Part shown: positions 26,214 through 35,139 of the stretch, one piece after another
Numbering within the stretch: the stretch's first letter is position 1
Layout of the letters: the number at the start of each line of letters is the position of its first letter
From: Rahnella bonaserana
GTDB lineage: Bacteria > Pseudomonadota > Gammaproteobacteria > Enterobacterales > Enterobacteriaceae
Length of the DNA: 64,000 bases
Direction of reading: 5' to 3'
Assembly: GCF_019049675.1 (NCBI RefSeq)
Contig: NZ_JAFMOW010000065.1
Coordinates: 248,001-312,000, forward strand
Position numbers and translations under genes: made by a program
Notes under the pieces: generated by a model
Seen by the model: the letters and a program-made list of their open reading frames with translations, nothing else
Told to the model about the DNA's origin: nothing
Database searches by the model: none

Positions 26214-28742
26214 ATGACAACCACCGTATTATCTCTGCAAGGCCTGTCCTGCGGGCACTGCGTGGCTTCAACGCGTAAAGCGCTGGAAGCTGTGGAAGGC
26301 ACGACTGCCGTTGAAGTTTCTCTGGATAAAGCCATCGTCAAAGGCGATGCCAGCAGCCAGAGTCTGGTCGATGCTGTGGTTAACGCCGGTTATGAAGCAC
26401 AGGTTGTTGGAGACACATCCCCAAAATCTGAGCCGCTGACCGATAAGGCGAAAGTTTTGCCGGAACCCCTGTCAGCGGCGATGTCATCTGTTCCGGCACA
26501 GACTCAGTCTGCTCAGCCCGCCGATGACAGCGTACAGCTGTTGCTCAGCGGTATGAGTTGCGCCAGTTGCGTCGGTAAAGTGCAGCGGGCGCTGGAAGGC
26601 GTGAACGGCGTCGAACGGGCACGCGTCAATCTGGCGGAACGCAGTGCGCTGATCAGCGGTAATGCTGACCAGAATGCGCTGATTGCTGCCGTTGAACAGG
26701 CCGGTTATGGTGCCGAAATCATTATCGACGAAACCAAACGCCGTGAACGCCAGCAACAAACCTCGCGCAAAAGCATGATCCGCTTCAGCTGGCAGGCAGC
26801 TCTCGGCTTAGCCGCGGGTATCCCGATGATGCTATGGGGATTACTCGGCGGTGAAATGATGGTGACCGCTGGCAACCAGACCGGCTGGCTGATCGTCGGG
26901 CTGCTGACCCTGTTGATCATGGTGGTGGCGGGCGGCCATTTTTATCGCAGCGCCTGGAAAAGCCTGATGCATGGCAGCGCCAACATGGACACGCTGGTGT
27001 CGCTCGGTACCGGTGCGGCCTGGATATTTTCCTTCGCCGTCAGCCTGTGGCCGGAGGCGTTCCCGATGCAGGCACGTCATCTTTATTATGAAGCCAGTGT
27101 GATGATTATTGGTCTGATTAACCTTGGCCACGCACTGGAACAACGCGGACGTCAGCGTTCGTCTCAGGCGCTCGAACGCCTGCTGGACCTGACCCCGCCC
27201 ACCGCGCGCGTAGTCACCGCAGAAGGCGAGAAAACGCTGCCACTGGCTGACGTTCAGCAAGGTATGACACTGCGCCTGACTACCGGTGACCGCGTGCCGG
27301 TTGACGGCGAAATTCAAAGCGGCGAAGCCTGGATGGATGAGGCGATGCTGACCGGTGAGCCCATCCCCCAGCAAAAATCGCAGGGTGAAAAAGTGCATGC
27401 GGGTACGCTGGTGAAAGACGGCAGTGTGCTGTTTCGCGCGGATGCCATCGGCAGCCAGACCACCCTTTCGCGCATTATTAATCTGGTACGCGAAGCCCAA
27501 AGCAGTAAACCTGAAATCGGTAAGCTGGCGGATAAAATCTCTGCCGTCTTCGTACCGGTGGTGGTGCTGATTGCGTTATTCAGCGGTGCTATCTGGTACT
27601 TCTTAGGTCCGCAACCGCAACTGATGTACACACTGGTGATTGTCACTACGGTGCTGATCATCGCCTGTCCTTGTGCCCTCGGTCTGGCAACGCCGATGTC
27701 GATTACCGCCGGTGTCGGACGCGCCGCGGAGTTTGGCGTGCTGGTGCGTGATGCCGATGCGCTGCAAAAAGCCAGCACCCTTTCCACGCTGGTGTTTGAT
27801 AAAACCGGGACGCTGACCGAAGGTCAGCCGAAAGTGACCGATATTCATACATTCAGCGGTTTCAGTGAGCAACAGGCTTTACGGTTTGCCGCCGCACTGG
27901 AAAAAGGTTCACACCATCCTCTGGCGCAGGCGATTGTCGAAAAAGCTGAAGGACTGGAAATCCCCGATATGATGAATTTCCGCACCCTTGGCGGGCTCGG
28001 TTTGCGCGGCGACGTGGAAGAACAATCCCTGCTGCTGGGCAATCAGGCGCTGATGCAGGAAAACGCAGTGGATACTCAGGCGGCTGACACTTTACTGAAT
28101 ACGTTAGCCAGCGAAGGCGCCACGCCGGTATTGCTGGCTGCTGACGGGAAGATTGCGGCGCTGTTTGCCCTGCGTGATCCGCTGCGTGAAGACAGCGTCA
28201 GTGCGTTACAGCGCCTGCATCAGCTGGGTTATCAGCTGGTGATGCTGACCGGCGATAACCCGCAAACCGCGCAGGCTATTGCGGCGCAGGCAGGCATTGA
28301 TACGGTCATTGCCGGTGTCCGCCCCGAAGGCAAAGCCGACGCCATTAAAGCCTTGCAGGCTAAAGGGCAGCAGGTCGCCATGATTGGTGATGGCATTAAC
28401 GACGCTCCGGCGCTGGCTCAGGCGGATGTCGGCATTGCCATGGGTGGCGGCAGTGACGTGGCGATTGAAACTGCGGCGATTACGCTGATGCGTCCAAGTC
28501 TGCACGGAGTCGCCGATGCGCTGGCGATGTCACAGGCGACGCTGCGTAATATGAAGCAGAACCTGCTGGGTGCCTTTGTGTACAACGTGATTGGTATTCC
28601 GGTCGCCGCTGGTGTGCTCTATCCGCTGACCGGTACCCTGCTCAGCCCGATAGTGGCGGGTGCTGCGATGGCGCTTTCTTCCATCACGGTGGTCGCCAAC
28701 GCAAACCGTCTGTTACGCTTTTCACCAAAAAAAGGGAAGTGA
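26214..28742 (+). CDS. copA: Copper-exporting P-type ATPase CopA
   Basis: CopA pumps Cu(I) from cytoplasm to periplasm. The 842-residue P1B-ATPase has two heavy-metal domains with GLSCGHC (residues 10-16) and GMSCASC, then a transmembrane region with the CPC metal site ([12 protein letters not shown]). It also has TGEP, the phosphorylation site DKTGTLT, the SHHP motif and [15 protein letters not shown] lies nine bases before the ATG at 26214; the longer frame would start in the promoter. A -1 frameshift site between the two metal domains can yield a short CopZ-like chaperone. Confidence 0.97.
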   Translation: MTTTVLSLQGLSCGHCVASTRKALEAVEGTTAVEVSLDKAIVKGDASSQSLVDAVVNAGYEAQVVGDTSPKSEPLTDKAKVLPEPLSAAMSSVPAQTQSAQPADDSVQLLLSGMSCASCVGKVQRALEGVNGVERARVNLAERSALISGNADQNALIAAVEQAGYGAEIIIDETKRRERQQQTSRKSMIRFSWQAALGLAAGIPMMLWGLLGGEMMVTAGNQTGWLIVGLLTLLIMVVAGGHFYRSAWKSLMHGSANMDTLVSLGTGAAWIFSFAVSLWPEAFPMQARHLYYEASVMIIGLINLGHALEQRGRQRSSQALERLLDLTPPTARVVTAEGEKTLPLADVQQGMTLRLTTGDRVPVDGEIQSGEAWMDEAMLTGEPIPQQKSQGEKVHAGTLVKDGSVLFRADAIGSQTTLSRIINLVREAQSSKPEIGKLADKISAVFVPVVVLIALFSGAIWYFLGPQPQLMYTLVIVTTVLIIACPCALGLATPMSITAGVGRAAEFGVLVRDADALQKASTLSTLVFDKTGTLTEGQPKVTDIHTFSGFSEQQALRFAAALEKGSHHPLAQAIVEKAEGLEIPDMMNFRTLGGLGLRGDVEEQSLLLGNQALMQENAVDTQAADTLLNTLASEGATPVLLAADGKIAALFALRDPLREDSVSALQRLHQLGYQLVMLTGDNPQTAQAIAAQAGIDTVIAGVRPEGKADAIKALQAKGQQVAMIGDGINDAPALAQADVGIAMGGGSDVAIETAAITLMRPSLHGVADALAMSQATLRNMKQNLLGAFVYNVIGIPVAAGVLYPLTGTLLSPIVAGAAMALSSITVVANANRLLRFSPKKGK
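26420..26479 (+). other. Programmed -1 frameshift signal in copA (CopZ-like product)
   Basis: The slippery heptamer C-CCA-AAA is at 26420-26426 in frame. In the -1 frame the next codons are ATC and TGA (stop at 26429-26431), giving a 72-residue single-domain product. Five bases past the heptamer a perfect 9-bp stem forms: GCCGCTGAC (26432-26440) with GTCAGCGGC (26471-26479). Its loop contains a second small stem. E. coli copA uses C-CCA-AAG at the same place to make CopA(Z). Confidence 0.85.
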
Positions 28743-28786
28743 TGAAAAACACGCCGAAAAAACAAGACGTTTCCCCTGTTCGCTAA
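28742..28786 (+). CDS. Possible 14-residue peptide after copA
   Basis: An ATG overlaps the copA stop (TGATG) and opens a 14-codon frame, [14 protein letters not shown]. The overlap would allow reinitiation after copA. The peptide is basic and has no recognised motif. It could easily be chance. Confidence 0.15.
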   Translation: MKNTPKKQDVSPVR

Positions 28787-28835
28787 ACCACAGGCGCGTT
28801 AGCATGGTCTCTCATTTTTCGGGAGACCCTGCATT

Positions 28836-29636
28836 ATGGCGCCGTTCTTAAACCGGGCATTCAGCTTGCTTCGCAGGCTGTTCCCCGCCGAGTATTCCTA
28901 TCCCGCCATTGATATCCGGCTTCCCGGCAACCGCTTTCTGCATCTGGTCGGCAGCATTCATATGGGCACGCAGGATATGCAACCGCTGCCCGCGCAACTG
29001 TTGCGCCGCCTTAAAAAAGCCGATGCGCTTATTGTCGAAGCGGATATCAGCGGCACCGATTCCCCTTTCAGTATGACCGGCGAATATCCTCCGCTGGCCG
29101 AACGCCTTTCTGAATCGCAATATCTCCACGTCGAACGTTTATGCGAAGAGTTGGGTGTGTCGATGTGGACGCTCAATCCTTTGCCATCATGGCAGGTCGC
29201 GCTGATATTACAGGCCACGCAGGCACAGCGTCTCGGACTGCGAGGTAATTACGGCATCGATTATCAGTTGCTGCACACCGCTAAAGATCAGAAAACGCCG
29301 GTCATTGAACTTGAAGGCCCGGAGGAGCAATTTGCGCTGTTGCAGCAACTTCCTGACGACGGCCTGGGATTGCTGGAAGATACCCTGACGCACTGGCACA
29401 CCAACGCGCGCCTGCTGCAAACCATGATCAGCTGGTGGCTGGACAGCAAACCGGGACTGGCAGTTGAGCAACTTCCGAATACGTTCAGCAGTGATTTATA
29501 CGATGTGCTGATGAATCAGCGGAATGCGCGCTGGAAAAAACAGTTGCTGGATCTGCCTGCAGGAAACTATGTGGTGGCGGTCGGCGCGCTGCATTTGTAC
29601 GGCGAAGGGAATTTGCCGGAGCTGCTCAAAGGATAA
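28836..29636 (+). CDS. ybaP: TraB/YbaP family protein
   Basis: The 266-residue product matches E. coli YbaP (264) in the TraB/PrgY (TIKI-like) family. Family signatures are HLVGSIHMG near residue 36, LIVEADIS, GIDYQLL, and a conserved C-terminus VVAVGALHLYGEGNLPELL. The family is proposed to be metal-dependent hydrolases; the GSIHMG and GALHLYG histidines fit this. It has no clear signal peptide. Its cellular role is unknown. It is 94 bases downstream of copA on the same strand. Confidence 0.88.
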   Translation: MAPFLNRAFSLLRRLFPAEYSYPAIDIRLPGNRFLHLVGSIHMGTQDMQPLPAQLLRRLKKADALIVEADISGTDSPFSMTGEYPPLAERLSESQYLHVERLCEELGVSMWTLNPLPSWQVALILQATQAQRLGLRGNYGIDYQLLHTAKDQKTPVIELEGPEEQFALLQQLPDDGLGLLEDTLTHWHTNARLLQTMISWWLDSKPGLAVEQLPNTFSSDLYDVLMNQRNARWKKQLLDLPAGNYVVAVGALHLYGEGNLPELLKG

Positions 29637-29640
29637 AAAA

Positions 29641-29664
29641 ATGGCCGATATTTCTATCGGCCAG
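29641..29664 (-). terminator. Terminator-like hairpin oriented to stop leftward transcripts
   Basis: TGGCCGATA at 29642-29650 pairs perfectly with TATCGGCCA at 29655-29663 across TTTC. The T-run is only on the minus strand (seven A precede it on the plus strand). No minus-strand gene lies to its right, so what it terminates is unclear. Confidence 0.6.
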
Positions 29665-29885
29665 TCAAAGAGGAATTTCATTTTATTAGTTATAGCTTCA
29701 GTGCCGGCCTTTGCAGGCACAGCACCGGCGCGGACAGGGTATCAATCTGCGGCGGGTCTTGGCAATAACCATTCATTGCTCTACTATTTCATCCTCGCTC
29801 AGTAATCATACTTTATTGTTTGTTTTCATCAGATTGAGCTGATGACGATTTTCCGAACAAAAAGTAAATAAAATAGGCGGTAATC

Positions 29886-30365
29886 ATGACACCCGCGGTC
29901 ATCCTCCTGGAAAAAAATAAAGTCAGCTTTACCCTTCACCCTTACGAACACAGCAGCGATGAAACAAATTTTGGCGATGAAGCCGTGAAAAAACTCGGGC
30001 TGGATGCGCGTCAGGTTTATAAAACGCTGCTGGTTTCGCTCAACGGTGATGCCAAAAACCTGGCCGTTGCCGTCACGCCGGTCGCGTCGATGCTGGATCT
30101 CAAAAAGGTCGCCAAAGCCCTGAAGGCCAAAAAAGCCGATATGGCGGATCCGGCGATCGCCCAGCGCGTCACCGGTTATCTGGTCGGCGGCATCAGCCCG
30201 CTCGGGCAGAAAAAACTGCTGCCGACAGTGATCGACAGCCCGGCGCAGACGTTTTCCACGATTTATGTTTCAGGCGGTAAACGCGGACTTGATATTGAAC
30301 TGGCGGCAGGCGATCTTTGCCGTTTACTCAAAGGCCAGTTTGCTGATATCGCTAAAATCGACTGA
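29886..30365 (+). CDS. ybaK: Cys-tRNA(Pro)/Cys-tRNA(Cys) deacylase
   Basis: YbaK hydrolyses cysteine mischarged on tRNA-Pro and works in trans with ProRS. The 159-residue product equals E. coli YbaK in length. It has the conserved Lys/Gly segments of the editing domain: [22 protein letters not shown] and [29 protein letters not shown] before the ATG gives a plausible ribosome binding site. Confidence 0.96.
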   Translation: MTPAVILLEKNKVSFTLHPYEHSSDETNFGDEAVKKLGLDARQVYKTLLVSLNGDAKNLAVAVTPVASMLDLKKVAKALKAKKADMADPAIAQRVTGYLVGGISPLGQKKLLPTVIDSPAQTFSTIYVSGGKRGLDIELAAGDLCRLLKGQFADIAKID

Positions 30366-30410
30366 CGGCACTGAAAATCTGTACCCTTACAATAATAAGG
30401 TTCACCTGCT

Positions 30411-31622
30411 ATGACAGATTCAACGTCAACGCCTGAAATCCCGCAGAAAGACGCAGTCAAAAAGACTGCGTTTTCTATTCTGGCGGCGATCAGCGTTTCT
30501 CACCTGCTCAATGACATGATCCAGTCGCTGATACTGGCGATTTATCCGTTGCTGCAAAACGAGTTTTCCCTGAGCTTTACGCAGATAGGGCTGATTACCC
30601 TGACGTATCAGATAACCGCATCGCTTCTGCAACCGCTGATTGGCTATTACACCGACAAGCATCCGCAGCCCTATTCTTTGCCGATCGGCATGGGCTTTAC
30701 ACTTTCCGGCCTGCTGCTGCTGGCAGTGGCGCAGAGTTTCCCGGTGGTATTGCTGGCGGCGGCGCTGGTGGGCACAGGTTCTTCAGTGTTCCACCCGGAA
30801 TCTTCCCGCGTGGCGCGCATGGCATCGGGCGGACGTCACGGGCTGGCGCAGTCGCTGTTCCAGGTCGGTGGCAATCTGGGTTCTTCACTCGGGCCGTTGC
30901 TTGCGGCACTGATTATTGCGCCTTACGGTAAAGGCAACGTCGCCTGGTTCTCGCTGGCCGCGCTGCTGGGGATTGTCGTGCTGCTGCAAATCAGTAAATG
31001 GTACCGCCAGCAAAATCAGATCGCCAAAAAGCGTGGCCCGGTGCACAGCAATATCACCCTGCTGCCGCGTAAAACGGTGGCGATGTCGATGGGCATTCTG
31101 CTGGTGCTGATTTTCTCGAAGTATTTCTATCTGACCAGCCTGAGCAGTTATTACACCTTTTACCTGATCCATAAATTCGGTGTATCGGTGCAGAGTGCGC
31201 AAATTCACCTTTTCGTCTTCCTGTTTGCCGTGGCAGCGGGCACCATTATCGGCGGGCCGGTGGGCGATAGGATTGGGCGCAAATACGTCATCTGGGTCTC
31301 AATTCTGGGTGTCGCGCCGTTTACGCTACTTTTACCGCATGCCAACCTGATGTGGACCAGCGTGCTGAGCGTGATTATCGGCGTGATCCTGGCCTCGGCA
31401 TTTTCCGCCATTCTGGTGTTTGCGCAGGAACTGATGCCGGGCAAAGTCGGCATGGTTTCCGGCCTGTTCTTCGGTCTGGCCTTCGGTATGGGCGGGCTTG
31501 GCGCCGCGGTTCTCGGCTATGTGGCGGATAAAACCAGCATCGAACTGGTGTATCAGATTTGTGCCTTCCTGCCGTTGCTGGGGATCCTGACAGCATTCCT
31601 GCCAAATATTGAACGCAAATAG
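30411..31622 (+). CDS. fsr: Fosmidomycin efflux MFS transporter
   Basis: Fsr is a 12-helix major facilitator antiporter that exports fosmidomycin in E. coli. The 403-residue product begins with a polar stretch, then ILAAISVSHLLNDMIQSLILAIYP. It has the MFS loop motif GDRIGRKYVIWVS between helices. E. coli Fsr has 406 residues. It follows ybaK by 45 bases; in E. coli ushA lies between them and is absent here. Confidence 0.94.
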   Translation: MTDSTSTPEIPQKDAVKKTAFSILAAISVSHLLNDMIQSLILAIYPLLQNEFSLSFTQIGLITLTYQITASLLQPLIGYYTDKHPQPYSLPIGMGFTLSGLLLLAVAQSFPVVLLAAALVGTGSSVFHPESSRVARMASGGRHGLAQSLFQVGGNLGSSLGPLLAALIIAPYGKGNVAWFSLAALLGIVVLLQISKWYRQQNQIAKKRGPVHSNITLLPRKTVAMSMGILLVLIFSKYFYLTSLSSYYTFYLIHKFGVSVQSAQIHLFVFLFAVAAGTIIGGPVGDRIGRKYVIWVSILGVAPFTLLLPHANLMWTSVLSVIIGVILASAFSAILVFAQELMPGKVGMVSGLFFGLAFGMGGLGAAVLGYVADKTSIELVYQICAFLPLLGILTAFLPNIERK

Positions 31623-31642
31623 CTCTTAACCTTTCCTTCCCG

Positions 31643-31668
31643 GCTGCCGATAGTTAAATATCGGCAGC
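31643..31668 (+). terminator. Hairpin after fsr
   Basis: GCTGCCGATA pairs perfectly with TATCGGCAGC across a 6-nt loop. It has no T-run, so it may be a weak terminator. Confidence 0.45.
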
Positions 31669-31859
31669 GTCTGACCCCTTATTCCCTTGATATCTGCCTG
31701 ATAAAACCCATTTAAATCCCGCGTTGGAAATTTTTTTATCGTCTGCTGATGATTTTTAATAAAAAAGGCCAAATTTCCCCAACGCGAAAACGATTTTTAC
31801 CATAAACTTAGAAACAATCAGCAACATATTTGCTTTATGCATAACCAGAAGGAGTCTGA

Positions 31860-33551
31860 ATGCATCATTCTACGCCTCTCATCACTACCATCGTCGGCGG
31901 TCTGGTCTTAGCGTTCCTGTTAGGAATGCTCGCCAACCGCCTGCGAATTTCTCCTCTGGTTGGCTATCTCGCCGCTGGCGTGCTGGCCGGCCCTTTTACA
32001 CCGGGCTTCGTTGCTGACACCTCGCTGGCACCGGAGCTGGCTGAAATCGGCGTCATTCTGCTGATGTTTGGCGTCGGCCTGCATTTTTCCCTGAAAGATC
32101 TCCTCGCCGTAAAGTCGATAGCCATTCCCGGCGCTGTAGCGCAAATCGCGGTAGCGACGCTGCTTGGGATGGGATTATCGAGTCTGATGGGCTGGGATCT
32201 GGCGACCGGACTGGTGTTCGGGCTGTGTCTGTCCACCGCCAGTACCGTGGTGCTGTTGCGTGCGCTGGAAGAACGGCAACTGATTGATAGCCAGCGCGGG
32301 CAAATCGCCATCGGCTGGCTGATTGTGGAAGATCTGGTGATGGTGCTGACGCTGGTTCTGCTGCCTGCGTTCAGCGGCATGCTGGAAAGCCATCACTCCA
32401 GCCCGGTTGAACTGCTCACAGGACTGGCGGTGACTATCGGTAAAGTGATTGCGTTCATGGTGCTGATGATGGTGGTCGGGCGCCGCGTTGTGCCATGGAT
32501 CCTCGCAAAAACCGCCAGTACCGGTTCACGCGAACTGTTTACGCTGTCCGTTCTGGCATTGGCGCTGGGCATCGCTTACGGCGCAGTTGAATTCTTTGAT
32601 GTGTCGTTCGCGCTGGGCGCTTTCTTCGCCGGTATGGTGCTCAATGAATCCGAACTCAGCCAGCGCGCGGCACACGATACGTTACCGCTGCGCGATGCGT
32701 TTGCGGTGCTGTTCTTCGTTTCCGTCGGCATGTTGTTTGACCCGATGATCCTGGTGCGCGAACCGCTGACCGTGATCGCTACCCTGGCAATTATCGTATT
32801 GGGTAAGTCAGTCGCCGCTTTCCTGCTGGTGAAGATGTTCGGGCATTCCAGACGCACCGCGCTGACGATCTCCGTCAGCCTGGCGCAGATTGGGGAATTC
32901 GCCTTTATTCTCGCAGGCCTTGGAATTTCACTGGGGCTGCTGTCGGAACATGGCCGCAATCTGGTTCTGGGCGGGGCAATTTTGTCGATTATGTTCAACC
33001 CGCTGCTGTTCACATTGCTTGAAAAGTATCTGGCAAAAACAGAAACCATTGAAGATCAAAGCATCGAAGAAGCCGTGGAAGATGAAAAACAAATCCCGTT
33101 CGATTTGTGCAACCACGCGCTGCTGGTCGGTTACGGACGTGTCGGCAGCCTGCTCGGCGAGAAACTTCAGGCCGCAGGCATCCCGCTGGTGGTGATTGAA
33201 AATTCGCGCCCGCGCGTCGAAGCCCTGCGCGATCAGGGCATCAGCACGGTGCTGGGCAATGCCGCCAATCAGGAAGTGATGGATCTGGCGCGTCTCGACT
33301 GCGCCCGCTGGCTGCTGGTGACCATTCCGAATGGTTACGAAGCCGGAGAAATCGTCGCCTCTGCGCGTGCCAAACGGCCTAATATCGAGATTATCGCCCG
33401 TGCGCATTATGATGACGAAGTGACTTACATCCTGGAGCGTGGTGCAAATCGCGTAGTGATGGGCGAACGTGAAATTGCCAACAGCATGGTAGATATGTTG
33501 CAGATAGATGCCATGACCGAAGACGAAAAAAGGCCATTTTGCCCGATCTGA
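31860..33551 (+). CDS. ybaL: CPA2-family cation/proton antiporter YbaL
   Basis: YbaL is a KefB/KefC-like inner-membrane cation:proton antiporter. The 563-residue product has 12-13 transmembrane helices to about residue 385 (TTIVGGLVLAFLLGMLANRLRISPLVGYL at the start). A cytosolic TrkA-N (RCK) domain follows with the nucleotide loop HALLVGYGRVGSLLGEKL. A strong GAAGGAG precedes the ATG. It matches E. coli YbaL (558). A conserved location next to fsr supports the name. Confidence 0.94.
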   Translation: MHHSTPLITTIVGGLVLAFLLGMLANRLRISPLVGYLAAGVLAGPFTPGFVADTSLAPELAEIGVILLMFGVGLHFSLKDLLAVKSIAIPGAVAQIAVATLLGMGLSSLMGWDLATGLVFGLCLSTASTVVLLRALEERQLIDSQRGQIAIGWLIVEDLVMVLTLVLLPAFSGMLESHHSSPVELLTGLAVTIGKVIAFMVLMMVVGRRVVPWILAKTASTGSRELFTLSVLALALGIAYGAVEFFDVSFALGAFFAGMVLNESELSQRAAHDTLPLRDAFAVLFFVSVGMLFDPMILVREPLTVIATLAIIVLGKSVAAFLLVKMFGHSRRTALTISVSLAQIGEFAFILAGLGISLGLLSEHGRNLVLGGAILSIMFNPLLFTLLEKYLAKTETIEDQSIEEAVEDEKQIPFDLCNHALLVGYGRVGSLLGEKLQAAGIPLVVIENSRPRVEALRDQGISTVLGNAANQEVMDLARLDCARWLLVTIPNGYEAGEIVASARAKRPNIEIIARAHYDDEVTYILERGANRVVMGEREIANSMVDMLQIDAMTEDEKRPFCPI

Positions 33552-33697
33552 TTTGTTCTTTACGCCGGGCGCAGTACTTTTGCTGCGCCTGCCCCCTCCC
33601 CGCAAAAAATTCCCTTTAACTTTCGCGACATAAAAAACACCTAATCAGATCATTTCGCGGTATTCTCTTTTTATGTCAAAAATTGACCGGTACTGCG

Positions 33698-34942
33698 ATG
33701 TTGCTATCCCATCTGGAAACATTGAACATTTTGAGCACGCCGGTCTGGGTTGTCTCAGTACATAACCAGCAAATTCTTTTCGCTAATACGGCGGCCAGAA
33801 AACTTGCGGGTAACAGTTTGCTGGGACCCTTGCGCAACGGTCAGTTTTCGGTCCAGTCTTTGCAACCCCTCGAGTCCTATCTGCCTCATCTGCAAAAAGG
33901 CGATCAGGTCATTGAAATCTGGACCATCCACAAAGAAGGCCGCGCCTTTCCCCTGAGCTGTCGTCTTTCTCTGGCACAGTTTGGCTTGCAGGAACCGGTC
34001 ATCGTGTTCGAAGGAACACATACCTCCGCGGCCAATGTTCCGGCACCCGGTTCGTTCCTGAGCGAAGCCCGACCTTACCGCCGTGATCAGAGCGGTTTCT
34101 ATGAGCGATTTTTCCAGACTAATACGGCGCCAATGCTGCTGATTGACCCTGCTAATAACGGGCAGATTGTCGATGCGAATCTGGCGGCGACGCGATTCTA
34201 TGGCTACACACGCGACGAAATGTGCATGAGACACACCTGGGAAATCAATGCGATGGGCCAGGACGTGCTGCCGGTGATGCATGAAATCGCCCGTCTGCCC
34301 GGCGGACATAAACCGCTGACGTTTGTGCATAAACTGGCGGACGGTAATCTGCGCCATGTGCAGACTTACGCCGGCCCGGTGGACGTGGATGGCGTGCGGC
34401 TGATGCTGTGCATTATTCACGATATTACCGAGCAGAAACGCCTTGAGCAGGAGCTGGAACACGCTGCACTCCGTGATCCGCTGACCGGACTGGGCAACCG
34501 CCGCCAGTTTATGCAACTGGTGGAAAACGCGCGGACTCAAAATCTGCAACGCACGCACAATTTCAGTCTGATGCTGGTCGATGCCGATCATTTCAAAGCA
34601 ATTAACGATCAGCACGGGCATAACAAAGGCGATGAAGCGCTGGTGCTGCTGGCGAGAACGCTGGAAACGGGGATCCGCGAAAGTGATACCGTATTCCGCT
34701 GGGGTGGCGAGGAGTTTCTGATTTTGCTGCCGCTGACCGGACTGGAAGGTGCATTACACGTGGCGGAAACACTGCGCTTCGCCGTAGAAGGATTTGTACA
34801 CCCTGATTTACCTTCAATGACGGTGAGCGTCGGCGTGGTGCAGTACGAAACAGGAGAAGACTTCACCAGACTGTTTAAACGTGTGGATGACGCGTTATAT
34901 CGCGCAAAGACATCAGGAAGGAATCAGGTGCAGGCGGGTTGA
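33698..34942 (+). CDS. PAS-GGDEF diguanylate cyclase
   Basis: A soluble, probably cytoplasmic enzyme that should make c-di-GMP. From ATG 33698 it has 414 residues: an N-terminal PAS-like domain (about 5-110), a second PAS domain (about 140-255, VDANLAATRFYGYTRDEM), and GGDEF with GGEEF at residues 336-340 (FRWGGEEFLILLP). An I-site RESD lies five residues before it. TTG 33683 could start five codons earlier. I see no strong Shine-Dalgarno for either. It is inserted between ybaL and gsk relative to E. coli. Confidence 0.85.
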   Translation: MLLSHLETLNILSTPVWVVSVHNQQILFANTAARKLAGNSLLGPLRNGQFSVQSLQPLESYLPHLQKGDQVIEIWTIHKEGRAFPLSCRLSLAQFGLQEPVIVFEGTHTSAANVPAPGSFLSEARPYRRDQSGFYERFFQTNTAPMLLIDPANNGQIVDANLAATRFYGYTRDEMCMRHTWEINAMGQDVLPVMHEIARLPGGHKPLTFVHKLADGNLRHVQTYAGPVDVDGVRLMLCIIHDITEQKRLEQELEHAALRDPLTGLGNRRQFMQLVENARTQNLQRTHNFSLMLVDADHFKAINDQHGHNKGDEALVLLARTLETGIRESDTVFRWGGEEFLILLPLTGLEGALHVAETLRFAVEGFVHPDLPSMTVSVGVVQYETGEDFTRLFKRVDDALYRAKTSGRNQVQAG

Positions 34943-34955
34943 GGGCAGACATAAG

Positions 34956-34976
34956 GGCGCAGTTCATCACTGCGCC
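34956..34976 (+). terminator. Weak hairpin after the PAS-GGDEF gene
   Basis: GGCGCAGT pairs with ACTGCGCC across a 5-nt loop, followed by TGTTT. Confidence 0.4.
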
Positions 34977-35139
34977 TGTTTAAGCCCCTTGCTAAACCCG
35001 TTGCTTCTCTTTTACTGCCCTTCTGATTACCTTCTCACAATAATCAAAAATTACATTTTGCGGCAGGTTTTGATTTAAGAAGCCTGAGGCCGGTTTGGGT
35101 GGCAACCCAAGGTCTTGACGTGGGCAGCCACCTGTCTCC

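Noticed and set aside
26841-27500. 219-codon open frame antisense to copA
   Set aside because: It overlaps conserved P-type ATPase motifs; no start signal or family.
33755-34621. 288-codon open frame antisense to the PAS-GGDEF gene
   Set aside because: It overlaps a gene with intact GGEEF and PAS motifs; the antisense product is rich in His and Gln and matches nothing I know.
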